Assembly: GCF_023630175.1 (NCBI RefSeq)
Contig: NZ_JALLIN010000005.1
Location: 1 to 64,000 of the forward strand
DNA: 64,000 bases
Source: Streptomyces cellostaticus
GTDB taxonomy: Bacteria; Actinomycetota; Actinomycetes; Streptomycetales; Streptomycetaceae
Direction: 5' to 3'
Shown: one piece after another, positions 1 to 9,466 of the stretch
Position numbering within the stretch: position 1 is the first letter of the stretch
Layout of the letters: every line of letters begins with the position of its first letter
Notes under the pieces: generated by a model
Told to the model about the DNA's origin: nothing
The model's database searches: none
The model's input: only the letters and a program-made list of their open reading frames with translations
Program-made: the position numbers and the translations under genes

Positions 1-1
1 G

Positions 2-1267
2 CCCGTGCCCCCGGCGGGTCCGGCCACCACCCCGGCCACCGGCACCCCGCTGCCGCCGGAGCACACCGCGGCCCCGCCCCCGCCTGCCGCGCAGCCCCTG
101 CCGGCCGAGTCACCGGGGAGCGACGCCGACCCGAACTCCACGCAGGGCCGGGCGATCAGCGTCCGTACGCTCGGGCAGGGCGTGCCGTTCGCGCGGCAGG
201 CCCTGCAGGTGCAGCAGCCGACGCCCACCCCGCCCCCGCACGCGCCCGGTGGTTCCGGCCGCCGGCGGAAGCTGGGGACGCCGCCCGATCCGGCCGCACG
301 CCAGGAGGCCCAGCCGGAGCAGGGCGCCCGGCCGCACCCGCCGGCCGAACAGCCGCCCGCACACCCCTCGCTCGCGGGACAGTCCCGGCTCGCCCCCACC
401 ACCGAGGGCGGCGGACGGTCGTACGCCATAGGCGCCCCGGACGCGAACGCGGCCGAGGGGCCGGAGCCGCTGGACGGTCCCGGCGGGGCCGTGGAGGTCG
501 CCGACACCCCGCGTCCGCAGCCGCTGGACGACGAGCTGCCCCCGGAGCCGCTGGACAACCCGCGCCGGCTGCTGGTGTGGCCCGCGCCGGACGTGACGAC
601 CCAGCAGGCGCTGAGCGACCGCGGCTACCGGCCGGTCGTCGTGCACTCCCGTGAGGAGGTCGACGCGCAGATCGCGGCCTTCCCCGCCGCGCTGTTCGTG
701 GACCCGCTGACCGGGCCGATCACCCGTACCGCGCTGCAGTCGCTGCGCCAGGCCGCGGTGGCCGCCGAGGTGCCGGTGCTGGTCACGGCCGGGCTCGGGC
801 AGGCGACGCGCGAGGCGGCCTACGGCGCCGACCCCGCCGTCCTGCTGAAGGCGCTGGCGCCACGGGACAGTGAGCAGCATCCGCCGCGCGTGCTGCTGAT
901 CGAGGAGCACGCGGAGATCGCGCTGGCGCTGACCTCGACGCTGGAGCGGCGCGGGATGCAGGTGGCGCGGGCCGCGAGCGACGGCGACGCGGTGACGCTG
1001 GCGGGGCAGTTCCGGCCGAACCTCGTGGTGATGGACCTGATGCAGGTACACCGCCGGCAGGCCGGGTTCAGCGGGATCATCGACTGGCTGCGCGCGAACG
1101 GGCAGCTCAACCGGACCCCGCTCGTCGTCTACACCGCAGCGGTGGATCCGGCCGACCTGCCCCGGCTGGCCTCCGGTGAGACCGTGCTGTTCCTCGCCGA
1201 GCGGTCCACCAGCCCCGAGGTGCAGGGCCGGATCGTCGACCTGCTGGCCGGCATCGGCACGAACTAG
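2..1267 (+). CDS. C-terminal part of a receiver-domain (hybrid kinase-like) protein, 5' end outside window
   Basis: The frame is open from the first bases of the window, so the true start lies upstream and the GTG at 5 is probably internal. The first 190 residues are a Pro/Ala-rich, low-complexity linker. Two response-regulator-like Rossmann segments follow. The first (about residues 190-280, from RRLLVWPAP) lacks a clear phospho-acceptor. The second (about 297-410, from RVLLIEEH) has an acidic pocket, a VVMDLM strand carrying the likely phospho-Asp, and a VVYTAA switch strand. Streptomyces encodes large sensor proteins ending in such domains, so I infer the C-terminus of a hybrid histidine kinase or a related signalling protein. 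No kinase core is visible here. The gene converges on the acyl-CoA ligase gene and ends in a strong hairpin. Confidence 0.7.
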   Translation, partial: PVPPAGPATTPATGTPLPPEHTAAPPPPAAQPLPAESPGSDADPNSTQGRAISVRTLGQGVPFARQALQVQQPTPTPPPHAPGGSGRRRKLGTPPDPAARQEAQPEQGARPHPPAEQPPAHPSLAGQSRLAPTTEGGGRSYAIGAPDANAAEGPEPLDGPGGAVEVADTPRPQPLDDELPPEPLDNPRRLLVWPAPDVTTQQALSDRGYRPVVVHSREEVDAQIAAFPAALFVDPLTGPITRTALQSLRQAAVAAEVPVLVTAGLGQATREAAYGADPAVLLKALAPRDSEQHPPRVLLIEEHAEIALALTSTLERRGMQVARAASDGDAVTLAGQFRPNLVVMDLMQVHRRQAGFSGIIDWLRANGQLNRTPLVVYTAAVDPADLPRLASGETVLFLAERSTSPEVQGRIVDLLAGIGTN

Positions 1268-1282
1268 TGCTGCGACCGGCAC

Positions 1283-1322
1283 GGACGGAGGGCCCCCGGC
1301 GTGCGCCGGGGGCCCTCCGTCC
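1283..1322. terminator. Bidirectional terminator hairpin
   Basis: A perfect 18-bp GC-rich stem (1283-1300 with 1305-1322) closes a 4-nt loop between two convergent stop codons. It can serve both the receiver protein and the acyl-CoA ligase gene. There is no U-tract, as is usual in Streptomyces. Confidence 0.8.
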
Positions 1323-1334
1323 GTGTGCCGGGCG

Positions 1335-2993
<1,659 letters not shown>

Positions 2994-3050
2994 GGCGTCC
3001 TCCCGGGCGACTTTGCCTACGCGGTGGTCGGGGTTGCGCTGATTCTGCTC

Positions 3051-3068
3051 ACATACCGCGCGGTATGT
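3051..3068. promoter_or_regulatory. Palindromic operator, TetR-family type
   Basis: ACATACCGCGCGGTATGT is a perfect 18-bp palindrome in the promoter region of the acyl-CoA ligase gene. Size and symmetry fit a TetR/FadR-type dimer site. No TetR gene is adjacent, so the regulator would act in trans. Confidence 0.6.
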
Positions 3069-3267
3069 CACTAGGAGAAGAGAAACAGTTTGGCGAAGGA
3101 CCCCGAGGACCGGCCCGTAGCCCCCCGCTGGATCGGCGCACGGCGTCGGCGGCGGCGCATCGCGCGGCGGTGGGTCGTCCTCGTCCCGGGCGCCCCCCGG
3201 CGCTCCGGCGACACGGCGCGGTGCCGCGGCCGTCGCCGTGCGCCTGCCGGGGATCGCGGGACGGCCC

Positions 3268-3825
3268 TCAGCGGACCAGGCCCAGCTCGGGGTCCTCGCG
3301 GAGCTTGCCCAGGGCCCGGGAGACCGCCGACTTGACCGTACCCACCGAGACGCCGAGCACCTCGGCGGTCCGGGCCTCGCTGAGGTCCTCGTAGTACCTG
3401 AGGACGACCATCGCCCGCTGCCGGGCGGGCAGCCTGGTGACCGCCCGCCACATGGCGTCGCGCAGCGCCTGCAGCTCGGCCGGGTCCCCCGCGCCGGGAA
3501 CGGGCTCGGGTTCGGGCAGCTCGTCGCAGACGAACTCGTCCACCCTGCGCTTGCGCCACTGCGAGGTGCGGGTGTTCAGCAGCGCCCGGCGCACGTAGCC
3601 GTCCAGCGCCCGGTGGTCCTCGATCCGGTCCCACGCCACATAGGTCTTGGTCAGCGCGGTCTGCAGCAGGTCCTCGGCGTCGCTCGGGTTGGCGGTCAGC
3701 GACCGCGCGGTGCGCAGCAGCACCGGCTGGCGGGCCCGGACGTACGACGCGAACGACGGGAACGAGTGGGTCTGCCGCGCCGGTGCGGCGGCGGCCGAGG
3801 CGCTGGTGCAGACGGGTGTGGTCAT
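3268..3825 (-). CDS. SigE-family ECF RNA polymerase sigma factor
   Basis: This is a 185-residue extracytoplasmic-function sigma factor. Region 2 spans about residues 25-90, with DAEDLLQTALTKTYVAWDRI as the recognition and melting helix, and the RRALLNTRTSQWRKRR tail is typical of the SigE/TIGR02983 subfamily. Region 4 spans about 125-180 (LPARQRAMVVLRYYEDLSEARTAEVLGVSVGTVKSAVSRALGKL) and contains the -35-binding HTH. The family usually has a partner anti-sigma factor, but none is encoded next to it. The ATG at 3825 is preceded by GGAG with only 2 nt spacing, so the start or leader is uncertain. It is divergent from the prim-pol gene across 216 bp. The regulon cannot be inferred. Confidence 0.88.
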   Translation of the reverse strand: MTTPVCTSASAAAAPARQTHSFPSFASYVRARQPVLLRTARSLTANPSDAEDLLQTALTKTYVAWDRIEDHRALDGYVRRALLNTRTSQWRKRRVDEFVCDELPEPEPVPGAGDPAELQALRDAMWRAVTRLPARQRAMVVLRYYEDLSEARTAEVLGVSVGTVKSAVSRALGKLREDPELGLVR

Positions 3826-4015
3826 GGCTCCACGCTAGGAGCGGACCGGCCACCCGCGGATCGGCCCCAGGTCCCGATGCCGCGTCCCCCTCAGGTTGTA
3901 GGGGTGGGGCCGCCTGCACCTCCTGAAGGTGGACCGCGGGACCACGTCGTCCCCGGGTTCTCCCCTGCGGGCCCGCCCCGCGGGGACCGGGCCGACGCGG
4001 CCCCTCTTCCTTTCT

Positions 4016-4031
4016 TCGAACATGTGTACGA
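4016..4031. promoter_or_regulatory. LexA-like SOS box upstream of the prim-pol gene
   Basis: TCGAACATGTGTACGA matches the actinobacterial SOS consensus (TCGAAC, 4 nt, GTTCGA) at all but one position. It ends 10 bp before the chosen ATG of the downstream gene. A half-site-like ACGAACAT follows immediately. Confidence 0.5.
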
Positions 4032-4041
4032 ACATGGAGCC

Positions 4042-4905
4042 ATGGCCACCACCGACCGGCAGGCCACGACGCTGGCCCTCGCACACGCCCTGTCAGCCGC
4101 CGAACGCGGTCTGGCCGTCATCCCGCTGTCCCGGGGCAAGCTCCCCGCCCTGCGCTCCCCCCACCGCGGCGGCGGCCCCACCTCCTGCCACGGCGAGTGC
4201 GGCCGGTTCGGGCACGGCGTGTACGACGCCTCCACCGACCCCGCCCGCATCCGCGAGCTGTTCGCGGCCGCGCCCCGGGCCGGCGGCTACGGCATCGCCT
4301 GCGGGCTGCCCCCGCACCACCTCATCGGCGTCGACCTCGACACCAAGACGGGCACCGACTCCTCGGCCGCGCTGCGCGAACTGGCCCTGCGGCACCTGTT
4401 CACCATCCCCGAGACGGTCGTGGTCCTCACTCCGAGCGGCGGCCGCCACCTGTGGCTGACCGGGCCGACCGACGTCGTCGTCCCGAACTCCGCCGGACGG
4501 CTCGCCCCCGGCATCGACGTCCGGGGAGCCGGCGGCTACCTCGTCGGCCCGGGTTCCCGCACGGACCACGGCGTGTACACGACCGCCCCGGGGACCGCCC
4601 ACCTGGGCCCCGCCGCCTGCCCGCCGGCCCTGCTGCGCCTGCTCCTGCCACCGCCACGCGCCGCGCACCCGTCACCGCCTCCGGCGGGCGACCACGGGCG
4701 GGGCCTGATCCACTTCGTGCTCACCGCACACGAGGGCCAGCGCAACACCCGCCTGTTCTGGGCCGCCTGCCGCGCCTACGAGAACGGCATCGGTCCCGCC
4801 CTGCTGGCCCCCCTGGTCGAAGCGGCCGTCGACACCGGCCTGACCGAACGCGAGGCCCGCGCGACGATCGCCTCGGCGGCCCGTATGACGGGCCACCGGC
4901 CCTGA
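4042..4905 (+). CDS. Bifunctional DNA primase/polymerase (prim-pol) domain protein
   Basis: This 287-residue protein has an AEP-type prim-pol domain. The N-terminus ALAHALSAAERGLAVIPLSRGKLPAL is the typical entry strand/helix. GIACGLPPHHLIGVDLDTK carries the acidic catalytic motif (about residues 93-111). SGGRHLWL (about 133-140) contains the sGxH nucleotide-binding motif, and GIDVRGAGGYLVGPGS is the third conserved block. About 110 C-terminal residues are helical. No helicase or primase C-terminal domain is attached, so it is a stand-alone chromosomal type. The ATG at 4042 has GGAG only 2 nt upstream; an in-frame GTG at 4024 overlaps the LexA-like box. The box suggests DNA-damage induction and a role in primer synthesis or tolerance, which is inference. 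A second prim-pol protein is encoded at 22383-23048. Confidence 0.8.
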   Translation: MATTDRQATTLALAHALSAAERGLAVIPLSRGKLPALRSPHRGGGPTSCHGECGRFGHGVYDASTDPARIRELFAAAPRAGGYGIACGLPPHHLIGVDLDTKTGTDSSAALRELALRHLFTIPETVVVLTPSGGRHLWLTGPTDVVVPNSAGRLAPGIDVRGAGGYLVGPGSRTDHGVYTTAPGTAHLGPAACPPALLRLLLPPPRAAHPSPPPAGDHGRGLIHFVLTAHEGQRNTRLFWAACRAYENGIGPALLAPLVEAAVDTGLTEREARATIASAARMTGHRP

Positions 4906-5011
4906 AGGCCGCCGCCCGGCCCGCCGGGCACCGCACCCGGGGCCGTTCCTGGTGCCGCGTCAGCCAGGGTTTGCCCGTCGAGGAGCGGTGTCCGGCGGGT
5001 GCTTCGGCGTG

Positions 5012-5055
5012 CCGGCCGGAAGCCCTCGTACCGGGCGTACCCGGGCTTCGGCCGG
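5012..5055. terminator. Hairpin between convergent genes
   Basis: A 13-bp stem with a single bulged G (5012-5025 with 5043-5055) lies between the prim-pol stop and the MFS stop. It probably terminates one or both transcripts. Confidence 0.5.
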
Positions 5056-5112
5056 TGCGGCGAGTGCCCGCCGGGCATCGCGACGGGGCGGCGAGCCCCG
5101 GCCGACGCGGCA

Positions 5113-6333
5113 CTAGTCCATGGCGACGGGCTCCGTCCGGGCGCCGGGGCCCGCACCGGGGACGGCCGGCCGCCGTTCCTCCTGCCTGCCCAGCGCCGCG
5201 AGGACCAGGGTCACGGTGACCGATCCGGCCGCCATCAGCGTCATCGCCGCGGCCGGGGAGGTCAGCTGGGCCAGCATGCCCGCGAGGGCGGCGCCGACGC
5301 CCTGCAGGGCGGCCATACCGGTGGCGTGCAGGCCGAGGGCCTGGCCGGTGAGGTCGTCGGGGGTGAGGGACATCAGGCGTTCCTGCAGCACCAGGCTCGC
5401 GGCGAAGCCGACCGAGGCGGCGGCGGCCGCCACCGCCGACAGTGCCACCCCGGGCCGCAGCACGAAGAACAGGTAGGGCACCGCCAGCAGCAGGCGCAGC
5501 GGGGTCGCCAGCCGGGGGCGCACCGCGGGCGGCACCAGACGGCCCACCGCCATGTCGCCCAGGAACATGCCCAGCGCGCCGCACGCGTACAGCGTGCCGG
5601 CGGCGCCGGGGGCGTAGGAGACGTAGAGCGAGTCGCTGCCCACCACCAGGCCGTTGGGGACCCACAGACCGAGGTAGACGAGGCGGCGGGAGCGTACCGA
5701 CCACAGCAGGGCGTTGGTGCGCCAGGTCGCCGCGACGGACGGGCGGCCGGCGCGACGCGCGGGACGGGCCGCGAGGCCCAGGCAGCTGACGAGGGCCGAC
5801 ACCAGGTACAGCGCGGCCGCGAGGAGCAGACAGGTCCGCGGCGACAGGAGCGCCAGCAGGGCGCCGCCCGTCGCGAACCCCGCCACCTGGGTCAGGCCCC
5901 ACAGCATGTTGTAGACCGAACGGCCCAGCACATAGCCGTCCTTGGACAGGATGTCGTTCAGCAGTGCCCCGCGTACTCCTCCGCCCAGCGACGCGACCAG
6001 GCCCTGCAGCAGTACGACCGCGAGGACCGCCCGGACGGGCAGCCCGGGCAGCGCCAGTACGGCCGTACCGGCCGTGAAGGCGAGGGCGAGGCCGGTCAGG
6101 ATCGCGCGCGGGGGCAGCCGGTCGGCGGCCGACAGCAGGAACGTGGCCCCCACGAGTTGCGCGAGCTGTGGACCGAACATGCTCACCGCCGACAGCAGCG
6201 GGGAGCCCGTGGCCCGGAAGACCAGCGTGCCCAGGGCCAGGGCACCGACCGTCTGGGCCGCCGCGGAACCCGCGAAGGAGAGCAGGAAGGGGGTGAACTC
6301 CGGGGTGCGGAACAGGGTTCGGTAGCTGCGCAT
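5113..6333 (-). CDS. MFS transporter (putative drug exporter)
   Basis: This 406-residue integral membrane protein has about twelve hydrophobic segments (for example VGALALGTLVF, AILTGLALAFTAGTAVLAL, LLLAAALYLVSALVSCLGL) and major-facilitator organisation. It begins MRSYRTLFRTPEFTPFLLSF, a typical start for actinobacterial MFS_1 exporters. The ATG at 6333 is the only sensible start; no good ribosome-binding site precedes it. It is divergently transcribed from an ArsR-type regulator across 68 bp that contain an inverted repeat (6374-6391), so regulator and transporter likely form one module. The substrate is unknown. A hydrophobic-compound exporter is the family-level expectation. Confidence 0.82.
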   Translation of the reverse strand: MRSYRTLFRTPEFTPFLLSFAGSAAAQTVGALALGTLVFRATGSPLLSAVSMFGPQLAQLVGATFLLSAADRLPPRAILTGLALAFTAGTAVLALPGLPVRAVLAVVLLQGLVASLGGGVRGALLNDILSKDGYVLGRSVYNMLWGLTQVAGFATGGALLALLSPRTCLLLAAALYLVSALVSCLGLAARPARRAGRPSVAATWRTNALLWSVRSRRLVYLGLWVPNGLVVGSDSLYVSYAPGAAGTLYACGALGMFLGDMAVGRLVPPAVRPRLATPLRLLLAVPYLFFVLRPGVALSAVAAAAASVGFAASLVLQERLMSLTPDDLTGQALGLHATGMAALQGVGAALAGMLAQLTSPAAAMTLMAAGSVTVTLVLAALGRQEERRPAVPGAGPGARTEPVAMD

Positions 6334-6373
6334 GCGGCAGAGTCTCGGGCCGGCCGGGCGGACGTGTTTACTG

Positions 6374-6391
6374 TTTCGCCGACACGCGAAA
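6374..6391. promoter_or_regulatory. Inverted repeat operator between MFS and ArsR-type regulator genes
   Basis: TTTCGC-N6-GCGAAA is a perfect 6+6 inverted repeat in the 68-bp divergent promoter, 10 bp before the regulator start. It is the natural candidate for autoregulation and transporter control by the adjacent winged-helix protein. Confidence 0.55.
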
Positions 6392-6401
6392 GGTCGTACG
6401 C

Positions 6402-7430
6402 ATGGGCTTGTGGCAGATCGACACCGACACCCTCGCCCGCAGCCGGTTCGTGCTCTCGCCGTTCGCCGAGACCTTCGCGAGCCTGAAACTGCTGCACGCG
6501 GGGGCCGGTGCCCATCCGGGCGAGGAGGCCTGGCTGCGCGCGCATCTGCCCGGCTACCGCGCGCGCCTGGCGGCCGACCCGGTGGCCGAGCCGCTCGTGC
6601 GGGCGGCCCTGGGCCCGTCCTGGATCGCCGACTTCGTCTGCCCCACCTCGTGCGTGGGGGAGGAGTTCGAGCAGACCGTGGACCGGGTGCGGGCGACGGA
6701 GGCCGGGCGGGCGCGCGCCGATCTCCGGGTGTCCCTGCGGGGCGCCCTGCCCGACGCCCTGAACCGGGACGACCTGCCCCGGCGGGCGGCCGCGCTCCTG
6801 ACGTACGTGTGGGAGGAGACCGTACGGCCGCACTGGCAGCGCAGGCGACGGGTCCTGGAGGCCGACGTGGCGGCGCGGACCGCACGGGTCGGCCAGGGCG
6901 GCTGGGCGGCGGTGCTGGACTCGCTGCGGCCGGGGACGCGGTGGCTCGGGGAGAGCCGGTTCCAGGTCAATCTGAACGCGTATCCGCCACGGGAGATCGC
7001 GGCCGGTGCCGAGCTGCTGTTCATGCCGGTGACGCCGCGGACCGGGTGGGTGTCGTGGGAGGGGCGGCAGCGGTACGCCGTCGTCTACCCGTGTCTCGGG
7101 GTGCTCGCCGAGGACCACGGCCACCGGCCCGTCCCGGCCGGCCTCGCCGCGCTCGTGGGAACCGCGCGCGCCGGACTCCTGGCCCTGCTCGGCACCCCCA
7201 TGAGCACCACCCAGTTGGTCGCCGTGACCGGCCAGGGCCTGGGATCGGTGGGCCGGCACCTGCGGGTGCTGCGGGACGCGGGCCTGGTGGAACGGCGCCG
7301 GGCCGGCCGCTCGGTGCTGTACGTGCGGACGGCGGCCGGCGAGGTGCTCCTGGAGGCCTCCGGTGCCGGCGGGAGTTCCGGGCGCCGGCCTTGGGAATAT
7401 CCGGTGGAACGGGCGCCCGCCGTTGGCTAG
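6402..7430 (+). CDS. ArsR-family winged-helix transcriptional regulator with DUF5937-type N-terminus
   Basis: This is a 342-residue protein. About 240 N-terminal residues (from LWQIDTDTLARSRFVLSPFAETFASL) match the DUF5937-like region of large actinobacterial ArsR proteins. The C-terminal winged helix (about 255-320: LLALLGTPMSTTQLVAVTGQGLGSVGRHLRVLRDAGLVERRRAGRSVLYVRT) is the DNA-binding ArsR/HTH_20 domain. No metal-binding Cys pair is visible in the HTH, so the ligand is probably organic. Being divergent from an MFS exporter with a shared inverted repeat, it most likely represses that exporter and itself. Confidence 0.82.
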   Translation: MGLWQIDTDTLARSRFVLSPFAETFASLKLLHAGAGAHPGEEAWLRAHLPGYRARLAADPVAEPLVRAALGPSWIADFVCPTSCVGEEFEQTVDRVRATEAGRARADLRVSLRGALPDALNRDDLPRRAAALLTYVWEETVRPHWQRRRRVLEADVAARTARVGQGGWAAVLDSLRPGTRWLGESRFQVNLNAYPPREIAAGAELLFMPVTPRTGWVSWEGRQRYAVVYPCLGVLAEDHGHRPVPAGLAALVGTARAGLLALLGTPMSTTQLVAVTGQGLGSVGRHLRVLRDAGLVERRRAGRSVLYVRTAAGEVLLEASGAGGSSGRRPWEYPVERAPAVG

Positions 7431-7433
7431 CCT
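7405..7433 (+). promoter_or_regulatory. Predicted leaderless promoter of the GNAT gene
   Basis: TGGAAC (7405-7410), 17 bp, then TAGCCT (7428-7433), followed 7 nt later by the ATG at 7441. Initiation would fall on the start codon. The -10 overlaps the stop of the upstream regulator gene, and no Shine-Dalgarno is present. Confidence 0.5.
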
Positions 7434-7440
7434 CACGCGA

Positions 7441-7980
7441 ATGGAGATCCGGGGTTTCGAGGAAGGCGACTGGCCTCGGGCCTGGCCGTTCATCGAGCTG
7501 ACCATCCGCGCGGGAGACACCTTCTGCTACGACCCGCTCCAGACCGAGGCGCAGGCCCGCGACCTGTGGCTGGTGGCGCCGCCGGGGCACGTCGTGGTGG
7601 CGGTTGAGGGCGGCCGTGTGATCGGCACCTCCAACATGTACGCCAACAGACCGGGTCCCGGTTCGCACATCGCCAGCGGGAACTTCATGGTCGCGCCGGA
7701 AGCGCGCGGCCGGGGCGTCGGCCGGGCCCTGGGCGAGTACCTGCTGGACTGGGCGCGCGGCCGTGGGTTCACCGGCGTGCAGTTCAACGCCGTCGCGGCC
7801 TCCAACACGCCGGCCCTCAAGCTGTACGAGCATCTCGGGTTCGACGCCATCGGCACCGTCCCCGGCGGGTTCCGGCATCCGGCGCTGGGCCCGGTCGGCC
7901 TGCACGTCATGTACCGCGGCCTGGAAGAGTCCCGCGGACATCCGCGGCGTACGCCCGCCCCGCCACCGGCCCGGCGCTAA
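7441..7980 (+). CDS. GNAT family N-acetyltransferase
   Basis: This 179-residue acetyl-CoA-dependent acyltransferase shows the GNAT fold in order: an N-terminal strand (EIRGFEEGDWPRAWPFIE), VVVAVEGGRVIGTSNMY (strand beta 4), and NFMVAPEARGRGVGRALGEYLLDWARGRG, whose RGRGVG loop binds the CoA pyrophosphate (about residues 88-94). The final block is FNAVAASNTPALKLYEHLGFDAIGTVPGGF. The target is unknown. The closest family resemblance is to antibiotic or amino-acid (phosphinothricin-like) acetyltransferases. The last 20 residues are a Pro/Arg-rich extension. A leaderless start is likely; see the promoter entry. Confidence 0.87.
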   Translation: MEIRGFEEGDWPRAWPFIELTIRAGDTFCYDPLQTEAQARDLWLVAPPGHVVVAVEGGRVIGTSNMYANRPGPGSHIASGNFMVAPEARGRGVGRALGEYLLDWARGRGFTGVQFNAVAASNTPALKLYEHLGFDAIGTVPGGFRHPALGPVGLHVMYRGLEESRGHPRRTPAPPPARR

Positions 7981-8034
7981 CGTGGTCACCCGGGGACAGC
8001 CCGGCGGCCCGGCAGCACCGAAGGAGCAGGCGGC

Positions 8035-8445
8035 ATGGAGATCGTGACGTCACGGAAGATCACCACGTTCCTGATGTTCGAGGGGAACGCGGAAGCCGCG
8101 ATGACCTTCTACACCTCGCTCTTCGACGACGCCGAGATCGTCGGCATCACCCGTTACGGCGCCGATGGCCCCGGCAAGGAGGGGAGTGTGCGGCACGCGA
8201 CGTTCTCGCTCGCCGGAGAGCAGTTCATGTGCATCGACAGTCCCGTGGAGCACGGCTTCACCTTCACCCCCGCGGTCTCCCTCTTCGTGCAGTGCGAGGA
8301 GGAGGCCGAGATCGAACGCCTCTACGCGGCCCTCGCCGAGGGGGGCAGTGCGCTCATGCCGCTGGGAGACCACGGCTTCAGCGCCAGGTTCGGCTGGGTC
8401 AACGACCGCTTCGGCGTCTCCTGGCAGCTCAACCTTCCCGCGTGA
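8035..8445 (+). CDS. VOC-superfamily PhnB-like protein (3-demethylubiquinone methyltransferase fold)
   Basis: This 136-residue protein has one glyoxalase/bleomycin-resistance-type domain of the PhnB/YdcN group: KITTFLMFEGNAEAAMTFYTSLFDDAEI, a central FSLAGEQFMCIDSP strand, SLFVQCEEEAEIERLYAALAEGG, and the signature FGWVNDRFGVSWQLNL. Such proteins are usually small metal-fold enzymes or binding proteins of unknown substrate, and the 3-demethylubiquinone label is historical. The ATG at 8035 has a good GGAG site 8-11 nt upstream. It marks the right edge of the conserved block before the accessory island. Confidence 0.85.
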   Translation: MEIVTSRKITTFLMFEGNAEAAMTFYTSLFDDAEIVGITRYGADGPGKEGSVRHATFSLAGEQFMCIDSPVEHGFTFTPAVSLFVQCEEEAEIERLYAALAEGGSALMPLGDHGFSARFGWVNDRFGVSWQLNLPA

Positions 8446-8614
8446 GCCGGTCCGTGCGACCGGCGCGGCCGAGCCGGCACAGGTGGCCGGCATCGTGGGG
8501 ATCCGGCCCGCGTCCCCGGGGCGGCGCCGCCGGACCCTGCGCCGCCCGGTCTCCAGGACTCGTGAATCACACCGGAACCGGGACACGGGGCGCGCGGCAG
8601 GACACACTCGGAAC

Positions 8615-8780
8615 ATGCACATGGCCGTGGAGATCGCTGGGGCAGCGGACCGACCGGGCGCCGAAGTCGCGTCCCTGAAGCGCGCTTTGCTCTCCGATCC
8701 GGACCTGCGCTCGGTTGAGATCGATGAGGTCGCCGCCACCGAGGTCCCCGGCAGCATGGGTCCGCTGAGCGAGGGACTGC
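8615..8780 (+). pseudogene. 5' fragment of an EACC1-like gene
   Basis: From ATG 8615 about 55 residues resemble the effector-associated constant component (EACC1) family found beside STAND/caspase-type conflict genes. The block has VEIAGA at the start, a central LKRALLSDPDLRSVEIDEV segment and then VPGSMGPLSEGL (EACC1 proteins have a PG-MG motif here). The frame then runs into unrelated Arg-rich residues because FtsZ-type sequence begins in another frame at about 8770. The other half of the EACC1 domain is missing, so I call it a relic. Assignment to EACC1 is from motif memory only. Confidence 0.5.
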
Positions 8781-9434
8781 ACTTGCGGGGAAGGCGGCGG
8801 AACAGGCACGGGAGGCGCCCCGGTCGTCGCGTCCGTCGCCCGGGATCTGGGCGCACTCACCATCGGCGTGGCGACCCGTCCCTTCACCTTCGAAGGCCGC
8901 CGCCGGGCCAACCAGGCCGACGACGGCATCAAGGAACTGACCAAGGCGTGCGACGCCGTCATCGTGATCCCGAACGACCGCGTCCTCGCGATCGTCGACA
9001 AAAGGGAAACCGTCGCGGTCGCGTTCCGCCATATCGACCGGGTGCTGGTCAACGCCGTGAGAGGCCTCACCGATCTCATCACCACTCCCGGGCTGATCAG
9101 CATCGGCTACGGGGCGGTCAGGCAGATGCTCACGGATGCAGGCCCGGCCCTGATCGCGATCGGTGAGGCGACCGGTGTCGACCGGGCGGCCAGGTCGGCC
9201 GCCTCCGCGATCGACAGTCCCCTCACCGAACGCGCCTTCACCACGGCGCGGGGAGTGATCGTCTCCGTGGCCGGCAGCTCGGCCCTCGGCCACGAGGAGG
9301 TCCGCAGAGCGGTGGCGGTGGTGACCGAGGCAGCGGATCAGAACGCGAACGTGATCTTCGGCGCCGTCCTCGACGACACCCTGGGTGATGCGCTCAGGAC
9401 CACGGTCGTCGCGGTCGGGTACGACCAGGCGTAG
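8769..9434 (+). pseudogene. N-terminally truncated ftsZ-like sequence
   Basis: In the frame open from 8769 the translation enters FtsZ exactly at its GTP-binding signature (EGGGTGTGGAPVVASVARDL). It continues through TRPFTFEGRRRANQADDGI, VIVIPNDRVL, GLTDLITTPGLISI and NVIFGAVLDDTLGDALRTTVVAVGYD. The first 100 or so residues of FtsZ (nucleotide-base-binding half) and the C-terminal tail that binds partners are absent. The GTG at 8868 is internal to FtsZ homology. Several normally invariant positions have drifted. This is not the cell-division gene, which lies in the dcw cluster. It is best read as a decayed paralogue fused by deletion to the EACC1-like fragment. Confidence 0.75.
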
Positions 9435-9466
9435 GGCAGCGGGGACGCGGCCCCGAGACCGTGCGT

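Noticed and set aside
110..1282. Long open frame antisense to the receiver-domain gene
   Set aside because: Composition is typical of a high-G+C shadow frame (Arg/Gly/Pro-rich, no domain), while the plus frame has a clear receiver fold.
3090..3335. Arg-rich plus-strand ORF starting TTG downstream of the palindrome
   Set aside because: No family recognised, composition typical of antisense or GC-rich noise, no good start, and it overlaps the sigma-factor gene on the other strand.
8868..9434. Intact FtsZ-like gene starting at GTG 8868
   Set aside because: FtsZ homology extends upstream of this codon to the GTP-binding motif, so the GTG is internal and the gene is truncated.
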